From VXYK01 sp965214565 (GTDB lineage Bacteria > Actinomycetota > Acidimicrobiia > Acidimicrobiales > Aldehydirespiratoraceae): a stretch of DNA of 64,000 nucleotides. The stretch is from positions 2,356,001 to 2,420,000 of the forward strand of contig OZ243951.1 of the NCBI GenBank assembly GCA_965214565.1, written 5' to 3'. Under the pieces are notes generated by a model that did no database searches, was not told where the DNA came from, and was given only the letters and a program-made list of their open reading frames with translations. Shown piece after piece: positions 26,313-35,655 of the stretch (within the stretch, counting starts at the first letter, position 1; every line of letters begins with the position of its first letter). The position numbers and the translations under genes were made by a program.

Positions 26313-27536
26313 TCAGAAGTTCTTGGGGAGCCCGAGGCCGCGGCGGGCGATGATGTTCTTCTGGATCTCCGAGGAACCGCCGCCGATCGTGTCGATCACG
26401 GTGTAGCGGTAGGTCGACTCGGAGCGGCCCTTCATCGGCGCGTCGTCAGTCCTGATGCGCAGCTGTGCCCCAGGTCCGGCGATATCCATTGCGGCGTCGG
26501 CCAACCGCCTGGAGAGTTCGGTGGCGAAGAGCTTGTACTCCGAGGCCTCCACTGTCGGCGGCTGGTATCCCTCCTTGCCTGAGCGCACGCTCTCCTCGAC
26601 CTTGACGGCCTCCGCCACGAACTTCAGCCCCATCACCCGCGCCACCTCGGCTTCGGTATGGAGTTCGGCCAGTCGGGCGCGGATCCGTGGGTCGTCGCGC
26701 AACGGTTCTCCGTCGCGTTCGGCGGTCTTGACGTAGTCGGTCAGGACATCGAGGCGCTGCAGGATCGGCGACATCGTGAACAGGGTGAATCGTTCCAGGT
26801 CGAGCGCCTGACTGATGTAGCGGAAGCCGTAGTTGACCTGGCCGACGACGTAGTCGTCGCTCACGAAGACGTCGTCGAACCACACTTCGTTGGTCCGCTC
26901 GTCGCCCATCGTGTGGATCGCGGTGATGCTGATCCCCTCCTGGTCGAGGGGCACGAGCATCAGGGTGATCCCCATGTGCTTGTTGTCGGGATCGGTGCGT
27001 GCGCCGACCCAGTACCACTCGGCGAAATGAGCGGAGGTCGTCCAAGTCTTCTGACCGTTGAGCAACCAACCGTTGCGCCCGGCGTCGCTGGTCACCCGCT
27101 CGGCTTTGAGCCTCATCGCCGCTGCGTCGGAGCCTGCGTTGGGTTCGGAATAGCCGACTGCGAACTCAACGTCGTTCTCGAGGATCTGGGGCAGGAACTC
27201 CTGCTTGAGACGGTCTGAGCCGTGCGCGATCAGGGTCTTGCCGATGATCCCGACACCCTTGCCGATCTGTGGCCCCCCTCGACTCGCCAACTGTTCGTTG
27301 AGGATGTACTCGTAGACGCCCTCTCCGTCTGAACCGCCGTATTCCTTCGACCAGGTGATCCCGAGCCAGCCCTTGCGCCCGAGTTTCTTCATGAAGGCGC
27401 GGCGTTTGGGCGTGTCGACGATCTGTGCCATGTTCTCGCGGGTTACGTCAAACACGTCCGGATCATCGTTGGCGTCGAGGAATTCGGTCACTTCTTCGGC
27501 GAACGCCTTCTGTTCAGGCGTGAACTCAAAGTCCAT
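26313..27536 (-). CDS. Acyl-CoA dehydrogenase
   Basis: ACAD of 407 residues with MDFEFTPEQKAFAEEVTEFL at the start. Further motifs are WSKEYGGSDGEGVYEYI, FAVGYSEPNAGSDAAAMRL, LLNGQKTWTTSAHFAEWYW and IDTIGGGSSEIQKNIIARR. It lies 30 bp upstream of the racemase-like gene and nine bp downstream of a CoA-transferase gene in the same operon. With the shorter ACAD at 22941 it may form an alpha2beta2 enzyme. No promoter is evident inside the operon. Confidence 0.8.
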   Translation of the reverse strand: MDFEFTPEQKAFAEEVTEFLDANDDPDVFDVTRENMAQIVDTPKRRAFMKKLGRKGWLGITWSKEYGGSDGEGVYEYILNEQLASRGGPQIGKGVGIIGKTLIAHGSDRLKQEFLPQILENDVEFAVGYSEPNAGSDAAAMRLKAERVTSDAGRNGWLLNGQKTWTTSAHFAEWYWVGARTDPDNKHMGITLMLVPLDQEGISITAIHTMGDERTNEVWFDDVFVSDDYVVGQVNYGFRYISQALDLERFTLFTMSPILQRLDVLTDYVKTAERDGEPLRDDPRIRARLAELHTEAEVARVMGLKFVAEAVKVEESVRSGKEGYQPPTVEASEYKLFATELSRRLADAAMDIAGPGAQLRIRTDDAPMKGRSESTYRYTVIDTIGGGSSEIQKNIIARRGLGLPKNF

Positions 27537-27545
27537 GACGTTGTT

Positions 27546-28787
27546 CTATCTGATGATCCCGCGGGTTCGCATATCCGCGAGGTCCCCGACGCTGAGGTCG
27601 AGCTCGGCTCCGAGCACTTCATCGGTGTGCTCGCCCAGCCACGGGATCCTGGTCTCCGGGCCCTCGGGAGTGCGTGACATCTTGATCGGATTGCCGGGCA
27701 CGAGGACCGGATCGCCGTTGCTGTTCGGTATCTCAACGAGCATGTGACGAACCCGGACATGCTCGTCCTCAACGATCTCACGGCTCGAGTTCGACTCGCC
27801 GGCGGCTATTCCCGCACCGGAGAGGATGGCCACCGCCTCTCGGTTGGACTTGTCGGCGGCCCAACGTTCGACCCCCGGGCGCAGAACCGTCTCGAAATGC
27901 TCCTGCCATCCGGCTCTGCTGGCGAATCGCTCATCGCTGCACCACTCGTCGTTACCGGTTATCTCGGCGACCTTCTCGAACTGGTGTTCACGCACGATCT
28001 GCATGACGAAGTGCCCTTCAGCGGCGGCGAACGTCTCAACGATCCCGACTCCGCTGGCAGCCTCGTCGGGTATGCCCATTGAATAGAAGTTGGCGACGAT
28101 GTCGGTCATGGCCATGGTGGCGTCGAGCATGGCAATGTCGATGTACTGTCCGCGCCCGGTCAGGTCGCGGTGCCGCAGGGCGGCCAGCAGGCCGATCACC
28201 CCGAACAGGGCGCTGCTGATGTCTCCGAGGGCTCCGACGGGATTCGCAGCCGGTCGTCTTCCCGGACGCCGCTTGTACTCATAGATTCCAGACATGCCCT
28301 CGACCACCGATGCGTACGCGGCGCGGTCGATATAGGGAGATGCCGGGTCGTTGCCGAATCCTGACACTGACAGATAGACGACTTCGGGGTGGTGCTTTGC
28401 GACTTCGTCGTAGCCGATGCCGAGGCGGTCAGCAGTTCCGGCTTTGAAGTTCTCGCAGACGACATCGAAATTCGGGGCGAGCCTCAGGAACAGCTCGACG
28501 CCCTCGGCTGACTTGAGGTCGATGGCGACGCTGCGCTTGTTGAGGTTGTTGCGCAGAAAGGTCGCGCCCACTGCCAATCCGTCGGGGTCCTTGATGGTGG
28601 GTTCGGAGAGGCGGCCGCTCTCACCGGTGACGGGATGCTCGACCTTCACGACCTCGGCGCCTAGTCTCGCCAGCAGTTGAGTGGCGAAGGGAAGCGCCGC
28701 CATCTGTTCCGCGGCAAGCACTCGGATCCCGGACAGCGGGCGCGGTTCGGAGAGGTACTGGTCGTTCACCACGTCGCCGAGCTTCAT
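27546..28787 (-). CDS. Family III (CaiB/BaiF) CoA transferase
   Basis: Formyl-CoA-transferase-like protein of 413 residues. The ATG at 28787 is preferred because GCGAGGA lies upstream and homology starts soon after (RPLSGIRVLAAEQMAALPFA). An ATG at 28847 would add 20 non-conserved residues. Family motifs include QLLARLGAEVVKVEHP, NKRSVAIDLKSAEGVELFL, VVCENFKAGTADRLGIGYD and YLSVSGFGND. It is the first gene of the minus-strand acyl-CoA operon and would activate a carboxylic acid by CoA exchange. Both donor and acceptor are unknown. Confidence 0.8.
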   Translation of the reverse strand: MKLGDVVNDQYLSEPRPLSGIRVLAAEQMAALPFATQLLARLGAEVVKVEHPVTGESGRLSEPTIKDPDGLAVGATFLRNNLNKRSVAIDLKSAEGVELFLRLAPNFDVVCENFKAGTADRLGIGYDEVAKHHPEVVYLSVSGFGNDPASPYIDRAAYASVVEGMSGIYEYKRRPGRRPAANPVGALGDISSALFGVIGLLAALRHRDLTGRGQYIDIAMLDATMAMTDIVANFYSMGIPDEAASGVGIVETFAAAEGHFVMQIVREHQFEKVAEITGNDEWCSDERFASRAGWQEHFETVLRPGVERWAADKSNREAVAILSGAGIAAGESNSSREIVEDEHVRVRHMLVEIPNSNGDPVLVPGNPIKMSRTPEGPETRIPWLGEHTDEVLGAELDLSVGDLADMRTRGIIR

Positions 28788-28958
28788 GTGTCCTCGCTCG
28801 ATCTCCCCTCCGTCGCTGTGGTTGTGTGCACCCTCGGTCGACGCCATCCGTCAAGTGTGGACCGCGTTCGAGTCGGTTCCAAAGTCCAGCGCGCGGCGTT
28901 TGTTGCCGGGTGTGGCCGGAGCCGTGATAGCCGCGACCTGTACCTGTAGCTTTAGGTT

Positions 28959-30221
28959 GTGGAGTTCAACCAGAGCTTTCCTCGTCGTGACACCCGACAG
29001 ATCATGGTGGGCGACGTCCCCGTCGGCGGGGGAGCACCTGTCACCGTGCAGTCGATGACGGTCACCAAGACCGCCGACCATGAAGCCACGCTCAGCCAGA
29101 TATACGCATTGGCCGCCGCGGGGGCCGATATTGTCCGCTGCACCTGCAACGAGAGTGCAGCAGCCGAGGGTCTGGCACGGATTGTGCCGCGTTCGCCGGT
29201 GCCGATAGTGGCCGACATACATCATCAGTACCTGCGAGCGCTCGAAGCCCTCGAAGCTGGCGTGCACTGCTTGCGGCTCAATCCCGGCAACATCCGCAAC
29301 CCGAAACACATCAAGCTCGTCGCCAGCGAAGCGCTGGATCGCAAGGTTCCGATCCGTATCGGCGTCAACGGCGGGTCCCTCCACCCGGACCTGTACACCA
29401 AGTACGGAGGCAAGGTCACCCCCGAGGCGATGGTTGAGTCCGCTCTACAAGAGATCGCCTACTTCGAAGACGTCGGGTTCGACCTGATCAAGATCTCGGT
29501 CAAGGCCTCGAGCGTTCCGCTGATGATCGAGGCGTATCGACGGTTGGCCGAGGTGACCGACTATCCGCTGCACCTCGGTGTCACAGAGGCGGGACCACCA
29601 CCGATCGGCACGCTGAAAGCGACAGCGGGCATGGCAACGCTGCTCGCCGAGGGAATCGGCGACACGATCCGCTACTCGCTGACAACCGACCCCGTCGAGG
29701 AGGTCAAGGCGGGCCGCCAACTGCTGGAGGTGATGGGTCTGCGCGAACGCAAGAACGTGGACCTGATCGCCTGCCCGAGCTGCGGTCGCGCCGAAGTTGA
29801 CGTCTTCGCTATAGCCGCCGAGGCGATGCGAGCTTTCGGTGAACGGGAAATCCCGTTGCAGGTGGCGGTCATGGGTTGCGTCGTGAACGGGCCCGGCGAG
29901 GCCCGCGACGCTGATCTGGGGATCGCCGCGGGCAACAAGAGGGGCCATCTCTTCGTCAAGGGACAGAATGTGATGGTCGTTGCAGAGGATGAGATGGTCG
30001 ACACGCTGATCGAATGGGCCGAGTACATCCACGCCAACGGCGCCCAGGCGGCGCTCGCCCGGGCGTCGTCGACGCGTGCTGCGGCTCGACGCGCCGCGGA
30101 ACAGGATCGTCAGCGGAACCTCAATGAGCGGGGAGACGACACCAACAACGCCGAGGCCGCAATTTCCAACATCCGAATGGTCCCGAAACCAACTGGCGGC
30201 CAAAGCGATGCAAAATATTAG
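28959..30221 (+). CDS. ispG: 4-hydroxy-3-methylbut-2-enyl diphosphate synthase (IspG/GcpE)
   Basis: [4Fe-4S] enzyme of the MEP isoprenoid pathway that converts methylerythritol cyclodiphosphate to HMBPP. It is 420 residues from GTG 28959, the compact bacterial form. The N-terminal TIM barrel shows VTVQSMTVTKTAD and LRLNPGNIRNPKH. The cluster ligands are Cys272 and Cys275 (CPSCGR), Cys307 (MGCVVNGPGEARDADLG) and Glu314. The last 50 residues (Arg/Ala-rich, then Asn-rich) extend past the usual end and look unstructured. It is divergent from the CoA-transferase gene, with about 170 bp between them. Confidence 0.95.
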   Translation: MEFNQSFPRRDTRQIMVGDVPVGGGAPVTVQSMTVTKTADHEATLSQIYALAAAGADIVRCTCNESAAAEGLARIVPRSPVPIVADIHHQYLRALEALEAGVHCLRLNPGNIRNPKHIKLVASEALDRKVPIRIGVNGGSLHPDLYTKYGGKVTPEAMVESALQEIAYFEDVGFDLIKISVKASSVPLMIEAYRRLAEVTDYPLHLGVTEAGPPPIGTLKATAGMATLLAEGIGDTIRYSLTTDPVEEVKAGRQLLEVMGLRERKNVDLIACPSCGRAEVDVFAIAAEAMRAFGEREIPLQVAVMGCVVNGPGEARDADLGIAAGNKRGHLFVKGQNVMVVAEDEMVDTLIEWAEYIHANGAQAALARASSTRAAARRAAEQDRQRNLNERGDDTNNAEAAISNIRMVPKPTGGQSDAKY

Positions 30222-30250
30222 GAAAATGCTAAGCTGATCGTTACGTTCGA

Positions 30251-30280
30251 TATCCCGTTTGGATACATCCCGTGTGGATG
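30251..30280 (+). promoter_or_regulatory. Two tandem mini-hairpins in the rimP operon leader
   Basis: TATCC-CGTTT-GGATA (30251-30265) is followed directly by CATCC-CGTGT-GGATG (30266-30280): two 5-bp stems with near-identical pentaloops, which also makes a 15-bp direct repeat. A strong hairpin with a T-run follows at 30283. Loops with the same sequence suggest a protein-binding or attenuation element. Confidence 0.55.
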
Positions 30281-30282
30281 AG

Positions 30283-30312
30283 GCGTGGCCCCTGGGGCCA
30301 CGCTTTTCTTTT
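30283..30312 (+). terminator. Intrinsic terminator/attenuator ahead of rimP
   Basis: GCGTGGCC (30283-30290) pairs perfectly with GGCCACGC (30296-30303) around a five-base loop and is followed by TTTTCTTTT. It ends the ispG transcript or, since the rimP start is only 55 bp away, attenuates the translation-factor operon. Confidence 0.8.
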
Positions 30313-30366
30313 CTGGAGATCGGGCGCTCGTTGCTCAACACCGCACACACTCGAGGAGGTCCGACA

Positions 30367-30891
30367 ATGGCGATCGTCGACCGGGTTCGTGAACTCGTGA
30401 CTCCTGTCGTCGAGGCTGAATCCGCGGACCTGTACGATGTGGAACACAACGGCGGCGTACTGCGAGTGCTTGTGGATGCAGAGGACGGAATCGGCATCGA
30501 CGATTTGAAACGCATCAGCCGCGCGGTGAGCCGGCAGCTCGACGAAACCGACCCGATGCCGGGCCGTTACACCCTTGAGGTCTCAAGCCCGGGCCTGGAA
30601 CGGCCTCTGCGTACACCCGAACATTTCCGTCGCGCCGTCGGCGAGAGCATCAAGGTTAAGACCATGCCGACAAACGAGGGCGCTCGCCGTCTCGAAGGGA
30701 CCCTCTTGAGCGCGGACGACGGCGGATTCGATATTGAGACTGACGATGACGAGTGCCGGCTGCGCTACGACGAAGTGTCGAGAGCCCGGACCGTCTTCGA
30801 CTGGGGACCGACGCCGGGCGACGGGTCGACCCGCACAGACCGCTCTACCAAGACCAAACCAAGGACCAGCAGGGAGACCCCAGCATCATGA
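30367..30891 (+). CDS. rimP: Ribosome maturation factor RimP
   Basis: Assembly factor for the 30S subunit, 174 residues. The ATG at 30367 has a near-perfect AGGAGG eight bases upstream, so upstream in-frame starts are ignored. The N-terminal alpha/beta domain contains YDVEHNGGVLRVLVDAEDGI, and the link to the SH3-like domain is the family hallmark YTLEVSSPGLERPL. A Thr/Lys/Arg-rich tail of about 30 residues follows. Its stop overlaps the nusA start (ATGA), so the two are translationally coupled. Confidence 0.93.
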   Translation: MAIVDRVRELVTPVVEAESADLYDVEHNGGVLRVLVDAEDGIGIDDLKRISRAVSRQLDETDPMPGRYTLEVSSPGLERPLRTPEHFRRAVGESIKVKTMPTNEGARRLEGTLLSADDGGFDIETDDDECRLRYDEVSRARTVFDWGPTPGDGSTRTDRSTKTKPRTSRETPAS

Positions 30892-32102
30892 ACTCAGATA
30901 TGATGGAAGCTCTCCAAGCGCTCGCCGCCGAGCGCGGGATTTCCGTTGACGCACTGTTTGCGGCACTGGCCGATGCGCTGGAGTCTGCATATAAGCGGAT
31001 ACCAGGTGCTCATGAATATGCGTGGGTCACGATCGATCCAGAGACCATGGACTTCCGCGTCTTCGCCCAAGACCTCGATGAAGACGGCGAACCCGTCGGC
31101 GAAGAGTTCGAGGTCACGCCCGACGATTTCGGGCGCATCGCCGCGCAAGCCGCCCGCCAGGTCATCACTCAGCGGATTCGCGAGGCTGAGCGTGAGCTGA
31201 AGTATGAGGAGTACGCGGGTCGTGAAGGAGACATCGTCACTGGAATGATCCAACAGACCGATGCACGCTACACGCTGCTTGACCTCGGCAAGGTCGAGGC
31301 GCTGCTGCCCCAAGCTGAGCAGGTCCCCTACGAACGTCCGGACTCCAACACCCGGGTCAAGGCCTACATCGTCGAGGTTCGGAACACGGCCAAGGGACCG
31401 CAGATCGTGGTCAGTCGCACCCATCCGGGCCTGATCAAGCGGCTGTTCGAGCTAGAAGTCCCCGAGATCGCCGACGGCGTCGTCGAGATCAGGGCGTGCG
31501 CCCGCGAGCCAGGGCACCGCACCAAGATCGCTGTCTGGTCCAACGACAACAATGTCGACCCGGTGGGTGCCTGCGTGGGTGCGCGTGGTGCGCGGGTGCG
31601 CCAGGTTGTCAACGAATTGCGCGGCGAGAAGATCGACATCGTGCCCTTCTCCGAGGATCTTGAGGAGTTCGTGATGAAGGCGCTGTCGCCGGCCAAGGTG
31701 AAAGAGGTCAGACCCGACCAGGACACCGGAGACTGCGAGGTCATCGTCCCCGACTACCAACTGTCGCTCGCGATCGGTAAGGAAGGGCAGAACGCCCGGC
31801 TGGCATCGCGCCTCACCGGTTGGGGAATCAATATCAAATCCGAGTCCCAACTCGCTGAGGAGGAGGCTTACGGAGATGTTGAGTGGGCCGAGGGCGAGTG
31901 GGTGATCAACCCCGAGAGCGGCGAGCAGGTTTGGCAGCCGGCCGATGGCGGCGAGGTCGTTTCTGCTGACGCTTGGGCCGAGGCGGCCGCGGCCGCCGCC
32001 ACACAGGAACCGGCCGATGCCAACGAGTCCGTTGCCGAAGAAGCACCTGAAACTGCGGTCGAGGAAGCGCCCGGAGCCGACACCCAACCGGCACAAGACT
32101 GA
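30888..32102 (+). CDS. nusA: Transcription termination/antitermination factor NusA
   Basis: RNA-polymerase-binding elongation factor of 404 residues, starting at ATG 30888 within the rimP stop. The order is the N-terminal polymerase-binding domain (MNSDMMEALQALAAERGI), the S1 domain from about residue 108 (YAGREGDIVTGMIQQTD), KH1 near 226 (VGACVGARGARVRQVV) and KH2 near 293 (LAIGKEGQNARLASRLTG). An Ala/Glu-rich tail of about 50 residues follows, without the acidic repeats of enterobacterial NusA. The length fits actinobacterial NusA plus this tail. The usual ylxR gene is not visible before infB. Confidence 0.93.
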   Translation: MNSDMMEALQALAAERGISVDALFAALADALESAYKRIPGAHEYAWVTIDPETMDFRVFAQDLDEDGEPVGEEFEVTPDDFGRIAAQAARQVITQRIREAERELKYEEYAGREGDIVTGMIQQTDARYTLLDLGKVEALLPQAEQVPYERPDSNTRVKAYIVEVRNTAKGPQIVVSRTHPGLIKRLFELEVPEIADGVVEIRACAREPGHRTKIAVWSNDNNVDPVGACVGARGARVRQVVNELRGEKIDIVPFSEDLEEFVMKALSPAKVKEVRPDQDTGDCEVIVPDYQLSLAIGKEGQNARLASRLTGWGINIKSESQLAEEEAYGDVEWAEGEWVINPESGEQVWQPADGGEVVSADAWAEAAAAAATQEPADANESVAEEAPETAVEEAPGADTQPAQD

Positions 32103-32273
32103 CACTCAGGGCGACCCCAATGAACAGACGCGAACACTTGGGAGATCGGTAGGCTCATGGTGTCGTGGCTGTTCGGACCGTTCGCGTGCCAGCACGAGAG
32201 TTGTTGACTCCACGGCTCGTGACGCCCTGCGTCACTCGACCCTCAATCAGACCTCAAGGACATTTACCGAAAC

Positions 32274-35180
32274 GTGCCATCAAAGATTCGTGTATACGAA
32301 CTCGCTCGGGAGCTAGGGCTCACCAACAAGGAAACCCTTGAACTCACCGAGGCGTTGGGGATTGGCGTCAAGAGCCACTCCTCAAGCATTGTTGACGCGC
32401 AAGCGGATCGGGTGCGCCGCAAGGCGCAGCGCGAGGGTCTGATTCGTGAAGAACAGCCCCCAGAACCAGAACCAGCCAAGAAGGCCGCTACCAAGAAGGC
32501 GACCAGCAAGAAAACCGCCGTCAAGAAGGCCGCCAAGAGCCCAGAAGCGGATGCTGAGGCGGCCGCGGCGACTTCTGAGAGCGTCGGGTCTGGTGCGGCT
32601 GGAGCGAGTGCTGAAGTCGGTACGGTCGCCAGCGACAGCAGCCCCGATCGCGACGGCGCCACCGACCAGGCAGAGGTTCCCAATGTCGAGGCCGCCGGTT
32701 CCGTAAGCACCACGGCCGGCCGCGCCGCCCTCAAGGGAAGCACACCAGGATTCGCGACTGATCCAGAATCTGCGGCTGAACCGCCAGGGTCAGCGGGCAG
32801 GACCAGCGCGCTTACACATCAAACCCCTCGGCGCGTCATCTCTTCAAGCGGCAGCGCGGCACCTCCCAGGCGTGCCGAAGACCTGGCGGCAAGTTCGCCT
32901 CCTCCAGGAGCGCCGGTGCGCAAGGTAGTCAAGAAGGTTGTCAAGAAACTGGTCACCGACCCCAACCGCGCCTCTCGAGCCGCGCCTCCCGCTTCGAGCA
33001 GCGGCAAGCCGATTCCACCTCCACCCCGTTCGTCCACTGGTCGCTCGATCCCGCCTCCACCTAGCGGGCGAACTCAGGCACCGGCAGGTGGTCGCCGGTT
33101 CGGCGGCGCGCCCTCCGGCGGGCGCCCACCCAGCGGCGCGCCGACCTCACCGCGCGGCCCACGGCCGGGCGGTCCACCGGCAGGTCGCGGTCTCAGCGGC
33201 CCGCGTCAGTCAGTACCCGGCGCGGGAGCGATACCCGGCGCCCCCGGCGGACGCGGCGGAGGACCCGGTGGTCGTGGCGGAGGACCCAACCAGGGGCGCC
33301 GCCCACCACGTCGAAAGAGTCGCCGCCGTCGGAGCCGCGAAGAACTCCAGCCGATGGACGTGCCGCACTACACGCCCGAGGATGCTCCAGTACCCGAAGG
33401 CGAGATCGTCATTGAACGGGCGTGCACTGCTCAGGACCTCGGACCGAAACTGAACCGAACTGCCGCAGACGTCGTCCATTTCCTCCTGCAAGCCGGCGAG
33501 ATGCTCACCGCGACCCACTCGCTGTCCGACGACATGATCGAACTGTTCGCAGAAGACATCGGTGCGCGGATCCGGCTTGTCGACCCGGGTGAGGAACAGG
33601 AAGTCGAACTGCAGAAACTGCTCGAAATCGAGTCGGACAATTCGGACGCACCCTCCCGTCCACCGGTCGTGACCGTGATGGGTCACGTCGACCACGGCAA
33701 GACCCTGCTGCTCGACCGGATCCGCAACGCCAACGTCGTCGATGGCGAAGCTGGGGGGATCACCCAACACATCGGTGCCTACCAGGTCGAACGTGAAGGC
33801 AGACTCCTAACGTTCATCGACACGCCGGGCCACGAGGCGTTCACAGCCATGCGCGCCCGGGGTGCCGACTCCACAGACATCGTCATCTTGATGGTCGCCG
33901 CTGACGATGGGGTCATGCCGCAGACCATCGAAGCTATCAACCACGCCAAAGCTGCTGAGGTGCCGATCCTGGTGGCGGTCAACAAGATCGATCGAGACAA
34001 CGCCGATCCCGAGAAGGCAATAGCGGGAGTCGCTGAGCACGGGCTGGTTCCCGAGGCCTGGGGCGGTGACACGATCTTCCAGGAGATCTCCGCCCTCAAG
34101 AACCGGGGTATTGACGAGTTGCTGGATCATCTCCTGTTGCTTGCTGAGGTTGAGGATCTGCGCGGCGACCCCGGCGGCCGCGCCACGGGCGTGGTGCTTG
34201 AGTCGAACCTCGACATCGGACGCGGACCGGTCGCCACAGTCCTGGTGCAGCGGGGCACCCTCAAGGTTGGCGACCCCATGGTTGCAGGTGCGGCGTGGGG
34301 CAGGGTCCGCGCGCTTCTCGACGATCATGGCGAGAACGTATTGGAGGCTGGACCGTCAATGCCTGTTCAGGTTCTCGGGCTCTCCGAGGTTGCAAGTGCC
34401 GGCGACGACTTCGTTGTTGCCGCCACCGAGAAGGTCGCCAGTCGTGTCGCCAGCACCCGTGAACACTGGCAGCGCCAGTCGAGCCTGGGCCGGGAGGCCC
34501 ACGCACTTTCAGGCGGTGCCCGACTCGAGGACATCTTCACGCAGATTCAGCGAGGCGAGGCGGCCACGCTGAACATGGTCGTCAAGGCCGACGTGAACGG
34601 ATCGCTCGAAGCGGTGACGGAGTCTCTGCGGAAGCTTGAACGCGAGGAAGTCAAGATCCGCTTCGTGCACCGCGGTGTCGGAGGCATTACCGAGAACGAC
34701 ATAGCTCTGGCTGCAGCTTCCAACGCCACAATCCTGGGGTTCAATGTCCGCCCTGATCGAAAGGCTCGTGAGCTCGCCGAGTCGGAGAAGGTGGAAGTCC
34801 GCTCCTATGAGATCATCTACAAGCTCCTCGAAGACATCGAGGCGGCCATGGTCGGCATGTTGGCCCCCGAGTTCGAGGAGGTGGTCACCGGCGAAGCCGA
34901 AGTCAGGGAGATCTTCCGGATCCCCAGGGTCGGTTCCGTGGCCGGTTGTCTCGTCCAGAACGGCGTGATCACCCGCGGGTCGGCGGTTCGGTTCCTGCGT
35001 GAGGGCACGATAATCTGGAAGGGGGAGATCAGCTCCCTGAAGCGGTTCAGCGAGGACGTTCGGGAAGTTGCCGCCGGTTACGAGTGCGGTATCGGTCTGT
35101 CGAACTTCCAGGATCTCAAGGCGGGCGACATCATCGAGACGTTCGATAAACGCCAAATCGAGCGAACCTTGGACAGCTGA
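32274..35180 (+). CDS. infB: Translation initiation factor IF-2
   Basis: GTPase that places initiator tRNA on the ribosome, 968 residues from GTG 32274. The N-terminal IF2_N motif (KIRVYELARELGLTNKETLE) is followed by a long low-complexity linker, Lys/Ala-rich and then Gly/Pro/Arg-rich up to about residue 360. The G domain starts at about residue 470 with GHVDHGKT (G1), DTPGHEAFTAMRARG (G3) and NKIDRDN (G4), and domains II to IV complete the protein. The linker length is typical of actinobacteria. Confidence 0.95.
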   Translation: MPSKIRVYELARELGLTNKETLELTEALGIGVKSHSSSIVDAQADRVRRKAQREGLIREEQPPEPEPAKKAATKKATSKKTAVKKAAKSPEADAEAAAATSESVGSGAAGASAEVGTVASDSSPDRDGATDQAEVPNVEAAGSVSTTAGRAALKGSTPGFATDPESAAEPPGSAGRTSALTHQTPRRVISSSGSAAPPRRAEDLAASSPPPGAPVRKVVKKVVKKLVTDPNRASRAAPPASSSGKPIPPPPRSSTGRSIPPPPSGRTQAPAGGRRFGGAPSGGRPPSGAPTSPRGPRPGGPPAGRGLSGPRQSVPGAGAIPGAPGGRGGGPGGRGGGPNQGRRPPRRKSRRRRSREELQPMDVPHYTPEDAPVPEGEIVIERACTAQDLGPKLNRTAADVVHFLLQAGEMLTATHSLSDDMIELFAEDIGARIRLVDPGEEQEVELQKLLEIESDNSDAPSRPPVVTVMGHVDHGKTLLLDRIRNANVVDGEAGGITQHIGAYQVEREGRLLTFIDTPGHEAFTAMRARGADSTDIVILMVAADDGVMPQTIEAINHAKAAEVPILVAVNKIDRDNADPEKAIAGVAEHGLVPEAWGGDTIFQEISALKNRGIDELLDHLLLLAEVEDLRGDPGGRATGVVLESNLDIGRGPVATVLVQRGTLKVGDPMVAGAAWGRVRALLDDHGENVLEAGPSMPVQVLGLSEVASAGDDFVVAATEKVASRVASTREHWQRQSSLGREAHALSGGARLEDIFTQIQRGEAATLNMVVKADVNGSLEAVTESLRKLEREEVKIRFVHRGVGGITENDIALAAASNATILGFNVRPDRKARELAESEKVEVRSYEIIYKLLEDIEAAMVGMLAPEFEEVVTGEAEVREIFRIPRVGSVAGCLVQNGVITRGSAVRFLREGTIIWKGEISSLKRFSEDVREVAAGYECGIGLSNFQDLKAGDIIETFDKRQIERTLDS

Positions 35181-35184
35181 TCCG

Positions 35185-35655
35185 ATGGCTCGCAGGCGCG
35201 GAGGGGGCCGGGGTCGTCACACGACATCGTCGAGCCCTGCTGCTGCGACGCGGGTTGCCCGGGTCGGTGAATCGATTCGGCGCATCGTCGCGTCCGAACT
35301 CGAACTGATCGACGACGATCGTCTCTATCTGGTCTCGATCACCTCGGTGGACGTCGACCGGGCTCTGTACCGGGCGGTCGTCTGGTTCACCACCCTTGAC
35401 GGCGACAGTGAACCCGCCGCGGCTGAAGCGTTTGAAGAATACGCAGGCGTTCTACGCCGGGCTGTGGGATCCCAAGCCCGACTGCGCCACACTCCCCGCC
35501 TCGAGTTCAGGCCCGACACCGTGGTGCGCTCAGCGGAACGGATCGAAGGGATCCTGCGCGATGATCGAAGTGTCGCCCACCGAGGTGTCGCCCACCGAGG
35601 TGTCGCCCACGAACCGGGCGATGACCATACCGGCGGCTCAAACGATGGTCCCTAG
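35185..35655 (+). CDS. rbfA: 30S ribosome-binding factor RbfA
   Basis: Small KH-like factor for 16S rRNA maturation, 156 residues from ATG 35185, four bp after infB. The core is recognisable: RVGESIRRIVASELELIDDDR, VSITSVDVDRALYRAVVWF and RTPRLEFRPD-like HTPRLEFRPDTVV. The C-terminus carries the repeat VAHRGVAHRGVAHEP, produced by a 15-bp tandem duplication, then a Gly/Asp tail that overlaps the truB start. The basic N-terminal MARRRGGGRGRH is an extension relative to E. coli. Confidence 0.9.
   Translation: MARRRGGGRGRHTTSSSPAAATRVARVGESIRRIVASELELIDDDRLYLVSITSVDVDRALYRAVVWFTTLDGDSEPAAAEAFEEYAGVLRRAVGSQARLRHTPRLEFRPDTVVRSAERIEGILRDDRSVAHRGVAHRGVAHEPGDDHTGGSNDGP
35570..35612 (+). repeat. 15-bp tandem repeat in the rbfA tail
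   Basis: GTGTCGCCCACCGAG occurs at 35570-35584 and 35585-35599, with a partial third copy (GTGTCGCCCAC) from 35600. It keeps the frame and encodes VAHRG units. Confidence 0.9.

Noticed and set aside
32103..32273. YlxR encoded in the nusA-infB gap
   Set aside because: A CRGC sequence in one frame recalls the YlxR cysteine pair, but the flanking residues do not match and the frame has no suitable start.
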